From assembly GCA_035508495.1 (NCBI GenBank), contig DATJMX010000016.1:1-64000 (forward strand): DNA of 64,000 nucleotides, written 5' to 3'. The stretch comes from Candidatus Binataceae bacterium. Its GTDB lineage: Bacteria > Desulfobacterota > Binatia > Binatales > Binataceae. Shown here one piece after another: positions 46,476 to 53,327 of this stretch. The notes below the pieces were generated by a model that ran no database searches, had not been told where the DNA came from, and saw only the letters and a list, made by a program, of their open reading frames with translations. Numbering within the stretch: position 1 is the stretch's first letter; each line of letters begins with the position of its first letter. The position numbers and the translations under genes are program-made.

Positions 46476-47024
46476 TTAGTGGTGGGCAGGCGCTTTATTT
46501 TCCTTGGGCACCGACGCTTCGCCGGTGTACGAAATGTCCTCGGCGCCGAGCGCCTCGAAAATCTTCTTGGCGCGATCGCGCTCCTTGCCGTCCTCGGTAT
46601 GGACCGACAGCAGGATGTTACCGCTGGCGACCTTGCCCTCGTAGCGCTTGGCTTCGTACTCGGGGATACCGAAGCCGATAAGGGCGCCGGTCACGCCACC
46701 GGCCGCAGCGCCGCCGGCCGCACCGGCGAGTGCCGCCATGATCGGACCCGCGGCGATAAATGGGCCAAGCCCCGGAATAGCCAGTGCTCCGATACCGACC
46801 ATCCATCCGAGCGCGCCGCCCAGGATTGCTCCCGTTCCCGCTCCAGCGGTCGCGCCTTCGGGCGCCTTGGTATGCTGCTCGTGAGCAAAGTCGCGAGTTC
46901 CCTGCTTATCGGGCAGAAGGACTGAAATATCATTCTCGCTGAAGCCCGCGGCTTTGAGACCATCGGCGATCTGGATCGCCTGCGTCTCAGTCTTCGCGAT
47001 ACCGAATACTGCTTTGATTGCCAT
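46476..47024 (-). CDS. General stress-like protein with glycine-zipper segment
   Basis: 182 residues. The N-terminal part (KAVFGIAKTETQAIQIADGLKAAG) resembles the YflT/GsiB-like heat-induced stress domain. The middle (about 60-115) is a long Gly/Ala-rich hydrophobic segment (glycine zipper) able to pass the membrane twice. The C-terminal half returns to a soluble ferredoxin-like pattern (ILLSVHTEDGKERDRAKKIFEALGAEDI). AGGAGAGG precedes ATG 47024. It ends a three-gene stress-like operon after the 26-residue membrane protein and the BON protein, with gaps of 15 and 11 bases. Confidence 0.7.
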   Translation of the reverse strand: MAIKAVFGIAKTETQAIQIADGLKAAGFSENDISVLLPDKQGTRDFAHEQHTKAPEGATAGAGTGAILGGALGWMVGIGALAIPGLGPFIAAGPIMAALAGAAGGAAAGGVTGALIGFGIPEYEAKRYEGKVASGNILLSVHTEDGKERDRAKKIFEALGAEDISYTGEASVPKENKAPAHH

Positions 47025-47035
47025 GACCTCTCCTG

Positions 47036-47410
47036 TTATTGAGCTTTTACTTCGAGCTCGTCGTTGACTTTATCTGGGCCGGCGAGCGCCTTGGCCTTGT
47101 CTGCGATCGAGGTCTTTTCAGCCTCGTTCTGCACCGGGCCTCGCAGTGTGACGCTGCCGTTGGCGGTAATGATCTTGACGTTGTGCGCCAGCGTCGAAAG
47201 CGAATCGTCTTTCACGACCGCCCGGCGGATCTCACTGGTGAGCTGCAGGTCATTGGGCGAGTTCGACTGCTGATCGGGTGTTACAGCGCCAGCGAGCTTG
47301 TCACGCGCGTTTACCGCGGTATTGTCGGGCGCAGCCTCTTGCGCGATCGCAAAGCCGCCAAAACCCACCAAGGCGGACGACAATAGTAAACTCAGTGCAA
47401 TGCGTTTCAA
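47036..47410 (-). CDS. BON-domain periplasmic protein
   Basis: 124 residues, TTG start with GAGGT upstream. A signal peptide (LLLSSALVGFGGFAIAQ) precedes one BON domain at about 52-122 (NDLQLTSEIRRAVVKD, VKIITANGSVTLRGPVQNEAEK). BON domains occur in OsmY-like envelope proteins made under osmotic or membrane stress. It is the middle gene of the operon with the membrane microprotein and the glycine-zipper protein. Confidence 0.85.
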   Translation of the reverse strand: MKRIALSLLLSSALVGFGGFAIAQEAAPDNTAVNARDKLAGAVTPDQQSNSPNDLQLTSEIRRAVVKDDSLSTLAHNVKIITANGSVTLRGPVQNEAEKTSIADKAKALAGPDKVNDELEVKAQ

Positions 47411-47425
47411 GGGAAATACCTCGTA

Positions 47426-47506
47426 TTACAGCACGTGGGTGAAGAGATATATGACGACGAGCACCGATATCGGCACTCCCAATAGCCATGCAATTGCGTA
47501 ACGCAT
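47426..47506 (-). CDS. 26-residue membrane microprotein
   Basis: ATG 47506 with a strong GGAGGA nine bases upstream opens a frame of 26 codons ended by TAA. The product begins MRYAIAWLLGVPISVLVVIY and finishes LFTHVL. It is one membrane helix from end to end, with a single basic residue near the N-terminus. It sits 15 bases before the BON gene. The good ribosome binding site and operon position support it as real. Such helices often tune larger membrane proteins; the partner is unknown. Confidence 0.7.
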   Translation of the reverse strand: MRYAIAWLLGVPISVLVVIYLFTHVL

Positions 47507-47794
47507 AATTGGCCGTCCTCCGATTTGATTTCCGCGCTCCTGAGCGCTGACAGATTAATCAGCAACCGCTGTGCCATTGCGCATCCAGTGCGCAGTGCAA
47601 GTCGCGTGTTTTTAAAATGTCGGCTAAGTAAGCGTTATTTGAAGCTACTGAGGTATTGATATCGTCTTGGACTTTGCGGACTGCCTGATGACAGCAAGTA
47701 ATTTTTATCCATCCGATAGGCGCCTGGATAACATCAGCCTGAAGGAAAAACACTCTTGAATTATCCTGTAGAATGCCAAGTACATACAAAACAA
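47507..47794. other. Intergenic region upstream of the stress operon
   Basis: About 290 bases with lower GC than the flanks. A minus-strand open frame (47559-47789) has unusual composition and no ribosome binding site. The promoter of the operon that starts at 47506 must lie here but is not identifiable. Confidence 0.4.
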
Positions 47795-47826
47795 CGCGCC
47801 CGGATTGCTTTCGAAATCCGGGCGCG
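47795..47826 (-). terminator. Rho-independent terminator of the lipoprotein gene
   Basis: Perfect 12-base arms CGCGCCCGGATT / AATCCGGGCGCG with an eight-base loop. On the minus strand it is followed by TTGTTTTGTATG, a U-rich run. It lies 42 bases beyond the lipoprotein stop at 47869. Confidence 0.85.
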
Positions 47827-47868
47827 GAGAGACAGAGTCGTTTCGATGGCCGAAGCGACTAATGGCGA

Positions 47869-48219
47869 CTAGTCAACGTTCTGCTTGGCAACGAAACCAC
47901 TCGCGCCTTTCATTGGACCGTCGATCACCTGGACGACCGATCCATTGTCGTCGCTGGACATTACGCTGACCTGTGTCTGGTCATCGATTTCGCGAGCCTG
48001 AAACTGCTGCTTGACGTCGCCGACCATTCCCTCCACGCCACCCGACTGCTTTTCATGAGAGACGTGCAGGTAGGTCTGCTCGTCGGGATACAGCGGAACG
48101 GTATGCTGATTTCCAGTCGCAACGAGTTTATGCGTGACGACGGCCGATGGCTGTTGGCACGCGATCAAGCAGAGCGCTGCCGCGCTAAATAATATGGAGA
48201 TGAAGATGCTGCGATTCAC
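47869..48219 (-). CDS. Small envelope lipoprotein, hypothetical
   Basis: 116 residues from GTG 48219, with GGAGA eight bases upstream. The signal (SIFISILFSAAALCLIAC) has lipobox LIAC with Cys21. The mature part is small and polar, ending KGASGFVAKQNVD. The last part (VVQVIDGPMKGASGFVAKQNV) reminds of an SH3-like or KOW-type strand pair as in SH3-type stress lipoproteins, but this is tentative. It lies 33 bases after the DUF2934 gene on the same strand and is closed by a strong terminator. Confidence 0.65.
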   Translation of the reverse strand: MNRSIFISILFSAAALCLIACQQPSAVVTHKLVATGNQHTVPLYPDEQTYLHVSHEKQSGGVEGMVGDVKQQFQAREIDDQTQVSVMSSDDNGSVVQVIDGPMKGASGFVAKQNVD

Positions 48220-48252
48220 GTGTAGGTTCTCCAAACGCGATTGGGTCAAAGG

Positions 48253-48552
48253 TTACAGATCTTCGCCCTTGCTCCTCTGTTTCCCTTTTTCCTCGGCCTC
48301 ACGAAGCGATTGGCCTTCCGGGCCTTCGACCGCACGTTTCGCTTCCTGAGCGGCAGAGCCTGCGTGGCCGTTGCGCTCAAATTTTTGAAGATTGCGTTCG
48401 TAGTCATGCGCGCCGCGCAACTCCTCATCATTCGAAGTGGAAAGTTCACGCTCCGCCTGACACCAGTGCTGCTCGGCCTCGCCGTCGGGACAGCCTTTGC
48501 TTTGCCAAATCTGATAAGCGCGTTCACGAATGCGCTGGGCGAAATCACTCAT
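48253..48552 (-). CDS. DUF2934-domain protein
   Basis: 99 residues from ATG 48552 (GGAGG upstream; frame open to 48609). The DUF2934 motif is at the N-terminus: RIRERAYQIWQSKGCPDGE and AEQHWCQAEREL (about 7-38). The rest is highly charged with Gln, Glu, Lys and Gly and probably disordered. This domain is common in soil proteobacteria, often near stress and carbohydrate genes; its function is unknown. Confidence 0.8.
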   Translation of the reverse strand: MSDFAQRIRERAYQIWQSKGCPDGEAEQHWCQAERELSTSNDEELRGAHDYERNLQKFERNGHAGSAAQEAKRAVEGPEGQSLREAEEKGKQRSKGEDL

Positions 48553-48888
48553 CGCGGTAGAGCCTCCATTGAGTGAATTGCAGCACGCAATGTGCCATCG
48601 AATCGTCATGCGAGTTCACTGATTTGACGAGCTTTATTGCGCAAAATGCGTTCCGTCCATCGGCGGAAAAGGAGAATTGTGTAAATACTCCCTAAAAATA
48701 TCGCTCGGGCGGCGCTCGCAGATTCAAAATTCAAGGCTGCTCGTAATGTAAGTGTTGCCTGCAAAAGCCGACCGCCGCTACCAACTTGGTCCCCTCAGCT
48801 TGATGAAAAATTGGACCTCACCTCGCCGGGTTGATTCAATATTTATATTCACCTCGAACCTTCAAATTGAGACTCAGGGAGCAGAGCA
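48553..48888. other. Divergent intergenic region
   Basis: About 335 bases between the DUF2934 gene and the ferritin-like gene. No open frame with a start signal was seen. It should contain promoters for both; none is clear. Confidence 0.4.
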
Positions 48889-49419
48889 ATGGGCGAGTTT
48901 GTCGCAGACTTGAAGAAGATCAAAGAGCGTGCGCGCAACCACATGGAGCAGGGCGCGGTCACCGCGGGCTACAAAGCCGATCGCAAGGCGGTGATCAAAG
49001 TCCTGAACGAAGTCCTGGCGACGGAGATGGTGTGCGCACTTCGCTACAAGCGTCACTACTATATGGCCGAGGGAATCAACGCCGAGGCCGTGAAAACTGA
49101 ATTTCAACAGCACGCGACTGAGGAAGAGCAGCATGCGGACTGGGTAGCCACTCGCATTACTCAGTTGAACGGCGAACCGGATTTTAATCCCGAGGGCCTT
49201 GCTACCAGGAGTCATTCCGAATACCAGGAAGGCGACGATTTAGTTTCGATGCTGAAAGAAGACCTTTACGCCGAGCGCATTGCGATCGAATCGTATTCCT
49301 CAATCGTCCGCTGGCTCGGCTCCGACGATCCAACAACCAGAAAACTGATCGAGGAGATCCTGAAGGTCGAAGAGGAGCACGCCGACGATCTGAAGAATCT
49401 GCTCGCAAAAATGAGCTGA
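48889..49419 (+). CDS. Bacterioferritin-like four-helix protein
   Basis: 176 residues, no signal peptide. The diiron pattern of ferritins is complete: Glu46 (ATEMVCALRY), Glu79-x-x-His82 (EEEQHAD), Glu128 (YAERIAIE) and Glu160-x-x-His163 (EEEHADD). The distance between the two ExxH motifs fits four-helix ferritin-like proteins of the Bfr/DUF2202 type. It probably oxidises and stores iron or detoxifies peroxide. GGGAGCAG precedes the ATG. It lies opposite to a cluster of stress genes, which supports a protective role. Confidence 0.85.
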   Translation: MGEFVADLKKIKERARNHMEQGAVTAGYKADRKAVIKVLNEVLATEMVCALRYKRHYYMAEGINAEAVKTEFQQHATEEEQHADWVATRITQLNGEPDFNPEGLATRSHSEYQEGDDLVSMLKEDLYAERIAIESYSSIVRWLGSDDPTTRKLIEEILKVEEEHADDLKNLLAKMS

Positions 49420-49512
49420 GGCGAGGCCGGCACGGTTCGATATCTTGAGCCGTGCCGGAGCGATTCTCGCGGTAACTTTCGGTCCTCTGCAAACGCTATA
49501 CTGCCAGGAACC

Positions 49513-50250
49513 GTGAAGGGGTGTTTGGCTATATTCTCCGCGCTAGCGCTTGCGTTCGTTCCAATCGGGGCGGCTGCACAATACCAGTACGATGTCCCGC
49601 GACCAGCACCGAGTCCCGCGCTGCCGGGTTTTCAAGGCGGAAATACGCTCGAACGGCCGCCAGCAGGACAAGGCGGAAATATCCTCGAGCTCGCCCCGGC
49701 GCAGGGCGCGAAGCTGCCTCCAGCCCCGGCGCCTCTAACCAACATCGAGATACCGTCCGCCTTCGTCGGATGCTGGGAAGGCACCCCTGATGGCTTCGAT
49801 TCAGTAGTCAACTCGCGCGACGGATTCACTATCGGCCAGCCGGGACGAATCGTCTTTTGCTACCGCCCAAACCGCATCGATGTTCCCGTAGCCACACTGA
49901 ACCTCGGCAAGAATGGTTGGCTAAAGGACATCGCGCTGAATTACGGTCTTGGATTGACCGTGCTGAAGGTTGATGAAGCCCGGATCGAAAGCAAGGTCTA
50001 TGCGGTGACTCCGACGCAGATTCACGCTCGCACGTTCGTACCGCTCAAAGGTGTCGAGCTGATGCTATGGGTCGTCCCGATACCATTCCACCAGACCCTC
50101 ACCGACGAGGAGATCGCAACTCTCAAGGATACTAACACGGTGTCAGTGACCGCTCGTCAGCAACTCGTGCTGGGCTCGGGTTTCGAGAGCCTCCGTACCT
50201 GGCACGCCGACTTTCATCGCGTCCCCGATCCATCGTCCGCGCCCAGGTGA
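49513..50250 (+). CDS. Secreted hypothetical protein with Pro-rich linker
   Basis: 245 residues, GTG start. A possible -10 box TATACT lies at 49497-49502, so the leader would be very short. The signal peptide (IFSALALAFVPIGAAAQ) is followed by a Pro/Gly-rich linker with two short repeats (FQGGNTLE and GQGGNILEL). The globular domain (about 78-240) has FVGCWEGTPDGFD, IGQPGRIVFCYRPNRIDVPVA and a Cys pair likely to form a disulfide. The family is not recognised. A decayed partial copy of this gene lies at 51886-52160 on the same strand. Confidence 0.65.
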   Translation: MKGCLAIFSALALAFVPIGAAAQYQYDVPRPAPSPALPGFQGGNTLERPPAGQGGNILELAPAQGAKLPPAPAPLTNIEIPSAFVGCWEGTPDGFDSVVNSRDGFTIGQPGRIVFCYRPNRIDVPVATLNLGKNGWLKDIALNYGLGLTVLKVDEARIESKVYAVTPTQIHARTFVPLKGVELMLWVVPIPFHQTLTDEEIATLKDTNTVSVTARQQLVLGSGFESLRTWHADFHRVPDPSSAPR

Positions 50251-50268
50251 GGCGGCTCGCGGCCGAGA

Positions 50269-50733
50269 CTATTTGTCCGGATCGACGATGCTGATTCCTT
50301 CGTGGGCGAGCTCCATCGCCTCGATCGCCACTTCGTTGCCTCCGGACTTCAAGTCAGTGCCGGTAATTTTGGTGGGATAGGCATTCGCGAGCGTCCAGAC
50401 CATCGTCGGCTTACCCGCTTCATCGAGCAGACTGATAGTGACCGTTTTTCTATCCGGTACATTCGTTTTGATCTGGTTGTACCAGTCCCAGAAGTCGCTG
50501 TCCGATTTGAAAAGGCCCTTTTTAAGCGTGACATTGCCGTACTTCTTAATGCCGGGCATTTTGACGGTCGAGAAAGCGGGCGTGCCGCCCGCGCGATATT
50601 CGATGGGTTGCGTTTCCGCGTCCAGGCCAGAAACTTCCTGGAACGCCGTCGCGATCGAATCCCACTTCACTTCGAAGTAGAACTTCGGCATTGGCCATAT
50701 CGTTTTCGATTGCTGCGATCCGTCGTCAGGCAT
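50269..50733 (-). CDS. Phage tail-tube-like protein (gp19 family), isolated
   Basis: 154 residues with features of the T4 gp19-like tail-tube family (PF06841): FYFEVKWDSIATAFQEVSGLDAETQPIEYRAGG, FSTVKMPGIKKYGNVTLKKG and DFWDWYNQI. This family also includes tubes of contractile injection systems (Afp1/Pvc1-like). No sheath, baseplate, spike or ATPase genes are near, so it stands alone. It follows a methyltransferase gene by 23 bases on the same strand. It is either a relic of an injection system or a tube protein used with a cluster elsewhere. Confidence 0.8.
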   Translation of the reverse strand: MPDDGSQQSKTIWPMPKFYFEVKWDSIATAFQEVSGLDAETQPIEYRAGGTPAFSTVKMPGIKKYGNVTLKKGLFKSDSDFWDWYNQIKTNVPDRKTVTISLLDEAGKPTMVWTLANAYPTKITGTDLKSGGNEVAIEAMELAHEGISIVDPDK

Positions 50734-50756
50734 TGCCCGCCTCCGAGAGTTCGGGA

Positions 50757-51707
50757 TTAGTTTTTACGAGCGAGAACCCTGAGCCCCATTCCCTGGTCGG
50801 CACTCAAGTACGCAAAACGATCGAAGACTGCAATAGAGGCCTTCAGTAGCGGATATGCTCGACGGTAGGCCATTGACTGGCGAACTCCCATCGCAAACGA
50901 GGGATACCAGACAAGATTCTCCGGTTGCAGGTATCGATGTCGGATGGGGTACGAGCGACAGGAAATAATGTCCAAATCGAGCCGCCGCAGGAGTTCACAC
51001 AGGCCCGGCTTGCCGAAACCCCACAAGTGTTCGCCTATTTTAAGCGAGTTGTAGAAATTCATTCGCTTGAACTGCCTGCGGAGCAGATTCTTGACGCGCA
51101 GAAACGCCGCCGTGTTATTTGGACATTCCAGGTATAGATATCCGCGCGGCGCCAGGACTCGAATCAGCGTTCTTACGAATCCAACGGGATCGAGCAAGTG
51201 TTCGATTACCTGAGAGGCCTTGATCAGTGAAAACCTGCCCTCCAGTTCGACTTCATCGTTCAGATCGCCGCACTTCAAATCGATCTTCAACCCGAGCCTG
51301 GACGCTCGATTGGCGACTTCGCGAACTTTCGACTGGTCTACATCGATTCCGACAGCCTCCATCCCGGCTTGAGCCGCCGCCAGGAGACTCGCGCCGTTGC
51401 CAAATCCCACTTCCAGATAGGGGAGTGCCGTCAGATCGGCCAGCGTCATGGCTTCACGCAGGTCTTCAAACAGTCGCGCCGACCTTTCGATCAGAAGCGG
51501 CATGTTGGTTTCAGGAGTTTCTGTATTGTAGTAGTCGGTGTAGAAGTCGTGCAGTTGGTTTGTGCCGGGATGAGGTAGTATAGTCTCCGTTCTGCAGTTG
51601 TCGCATGCGACTACGAAACAAGATGCGTCTTCGAAGCGGTACACCACTTTGAGAACTCCAAGGGCGTCGCAGATTGGACAATCGCTGTGAGCGTCTATGC
51701 TCGGCAC
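50757..51707 (-). CDS. SAM-dependent methyltransferase with N-terminal zinc-knuckle
   Basis: 316 residues. The first 50 hold two CxxC pairs (CPIC and CDNC) likely to bind zinc, as in sugar or natural-product C-methyltransferases and similar proteins. Motif I is LEVGFGNGASLLAAAQAG (about 98-115), followed by EAVGIDVD. Later motifs are SLIKASQVIEHLLDPVGFV and RGYLYLECPN. The Methyltransf_23 type acts on small molecules or glycans. Its base composition is less GC-rich than its neighbours. It is probably cotranscribed with the tail-tube-like gene, which is puzzling. Confidence 0.8.
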   Translation of the reverse strand: MPSIDAHSDCPICDALGVLKVVYRFEDASCFVVACDNCRTETILPHPGTNQLHDFYTDYYNTETPETNMPLLIERSARLFEDLREAMTLADLTALPYLEVGFGNGASLLAAAQAGMEAVGIDVDQSKVREVANRASRLGLKIDLKCGDLNDEVELEGRFSLIKASQVIEHLLDPVGFVRTLIRVLAPRGYLYLECPNNTAAFLRVKNLLRRQFKRMNFYNSLKIGEHLWGFGKPGLCELLRRLDLDIISCRSYPIRHRYLQPENLVWYPSFAMGVRQSMAYRRAYPLLKASIAVFDRFAYLSADQGMGLRVLARKN

Positions 51708-51885
51708 GACTTTTCGCCGAAGAATATGTACTCACACGCCCTAGTTAGTGCAATTAGCGCGAGAGGGTGGAATTTTTATGTTCCTCGCCGCAACACAGGC
51801 AGATCCTGATCGATCGTTATGAGCCATTAGCAGGCCGCGATTACCCATTAACCTCAGTCCGCGCGCAAGCGTTATACTGAGATCG

Positions 51886-52160
51886 TGAAGTGGTATCGGG
51901 CTATATTGTTTGGCCTCGCGATTGCCGATCTCCCGGCGGGCGCGCATTGCACAGTATCAGTTCGATCTCTCTGGTCCGGTACCCGGCAAATCGACGCCGG
52001 GGATTCAAGGCGGAAATACGCTCGAGTTCGCCCCAGCAAATAGAGCGAACGCGACGGATTTACTATCGGCCAGCCCGGTCGAATCGTTTTCTGCTATCGC
52101 TCAAACCGTATCGATGTACCCGTTGCGAAGCTCGATCTTGGCAAGAACGGCTGGCTTAAG
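51886..52160 (+). pseudogene. Decayed partial copy of the secreted-protein gene at 49513
   Basis: Starts GTGAAG like the intact gene, with the same TATACT box just upstream (51874-51879). Then come a signal-peptide remnant (GTG frame) and, one frame over, AQYQFDLSGPVPGKSTPGIQ followed by GGNTLEF. In a third frame it reads DGFTIGQPGRIVFCYR and NRIDVPVAKLDLGKNGWL, which matches the intact protein nearly word for word. The part for TNIEIPSAFVGCWEG...DSVVNSR is missing. So there are at least two frameshifts and one deletion, and similarity stops near 52160. Confidence 0.8.
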
Positions 52161-52228
52161 TCGCAGTCCGCGCGCCGCTCTGTGGATCGTAGGATTGAAA
52201 GTTCGCGGAGCCGTACCTGGTCCGATAG

Positions 52229-53224
52229 CTATCCGCCGATCTGGTACATCGAGCGCTCGCGGGTCGAGCGGCCTTCGAGCAGGTGATGGCCGGTGGGCTT
52301 GTGCTGGACCGCGCGCAGCAGGATTTCCGCGATTTGCTGCTCCGAGTTAGACGCACCCGAGCGCAGCGCTTTGCGGACATCCATCTCGTCGTCGTTGAGC
52401 AGGCAGAGATGGAACTTGCCGTCCGCGGTGAGCCGCATGCGATTGCAGGTGCCGCAGTAGGGTTCGCTTACCGGGCTGATGAATCCGACCACGCCGCGCG
52501 CGCCCGCGAGCCTGAAGTTGACAGCCTCGTCGGCGGGATTGTCGGTCGGCAACTGCGTGAGCGCGCCGAGCTCGGCCTCGATTCGCCGCCGCGTCTCGAT
52601 ATTCGAAACGTAACGCTTGACCGACAGCCGCGCGCATTCACCGCCGCCCAGCGGCATCAGCTCGATGAAGCGCACATGCCAATCGCGCTCGAGCGTGAGC
52701 CGCGCCAGCTCGACGACTTCGTCCTCGTTGTATCCGGCGGTCACCACGGCGTTGAGCTTGATCGGCCTGAGTCCCGCCTCTTCCGCCGCCATGATCCCGC
52801 GCCATACGCGATCGAAGTTCGCCCAGCGCATCTGCTTTTCGAGCGTCGCCGGCTTAAGGCTGTCGAGATGAACGTTGATGCGCGAGAGCCCGGCCTCTTT
52901 GAGCGGCTTCGCCAGTTCCTCAAGGAGCATCGCGTTGGTAGTCAGCGCGAGCGGTCCGACGCCCGGCACCCGCGATGCGCGAGCAATGATCTCCGGCAAA
53001 TCGAGCCGCAACGTCGGCTCACCGCCGGTGAAGCGGAACTTGCCGAATCCGATTCCGACTGCGGCGCGAACCACGGTTTCGATCTCGGCCGGCGTCAACA
53101 GCTCGCTGTTGGGCAGGAAACGCAGGCCGTCAAGCGGCATGCAGTAGACGCATCGAAAGTTGCAGCGATCGGTTACCGAGATCCGCAGGTAGTCGATTTC
53201 GCGGTTGAAGGAGTCGCGCGGCAC
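52229..53224 (-). CDS. moaA: GTP 3',8-cyclase MoaA
   Basis: 331 residues; radical-SAM enzyme for the first step of molybdenum cofactor synthesis. The N-terminal cluster motif CxxxCxxC is Cys21, Cys25 and Cys28 (DRCNFRCVYCM). FTGGEPTLR (about 65-73) is the SAM-binding GGEP. The C-terminal cluster has EPYCGTCNRMRL and HLCLL. The chain ends in the conserved Gly-Gly tail. Translation seems to start at GTG 53224, just after GGGGA. No other mo genes are adjacent. Confidence 0.95.
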   Translation of the reverse strand: MPRDSFNREIDYLRISVTDRCNFRCVYCMPLDGLRFLPNSELLTPAEIETVVRAAVGIGFGKFRFTGGEPTLRLDLPEIIARASRVPGVGPLALTTNAMLLEELAKPLKEAGLSRINVHLDSLKPATLEKQMRWANFDRVWRGIMAAEEAGLRPIKLNAVVTAGYNEDEVVELARLTLERDWHVRFIELMPLGGGECARLSVKRYVSNIETRRRIEAELGALTQLPTDNPADEAVNFRLAGARGVVGFISPVSEPYCGTCNRMRLTADGKFHLCLLNDDEMDVRKALRSGASNSEQQIAEILLRAVQHKPTGHHLLEGRSTRERSMYQIGG

Positions 53225-53327
53225 TCCCCAATACTAAACGTGTAGCGCTTAACGAGACAATCAACGTGGCGCAGCTTCGCTCTATTTTACGAAGCTGTTA
53301 ATCTCCAAGGCTGATTTGCGCGAACGG

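Noticed and set aside
47559..47789. 76-residue minus-strand open frame
   Set aside because: Atypical composition, no ribosome binding site, overlaps the likely promoter region; not supported.
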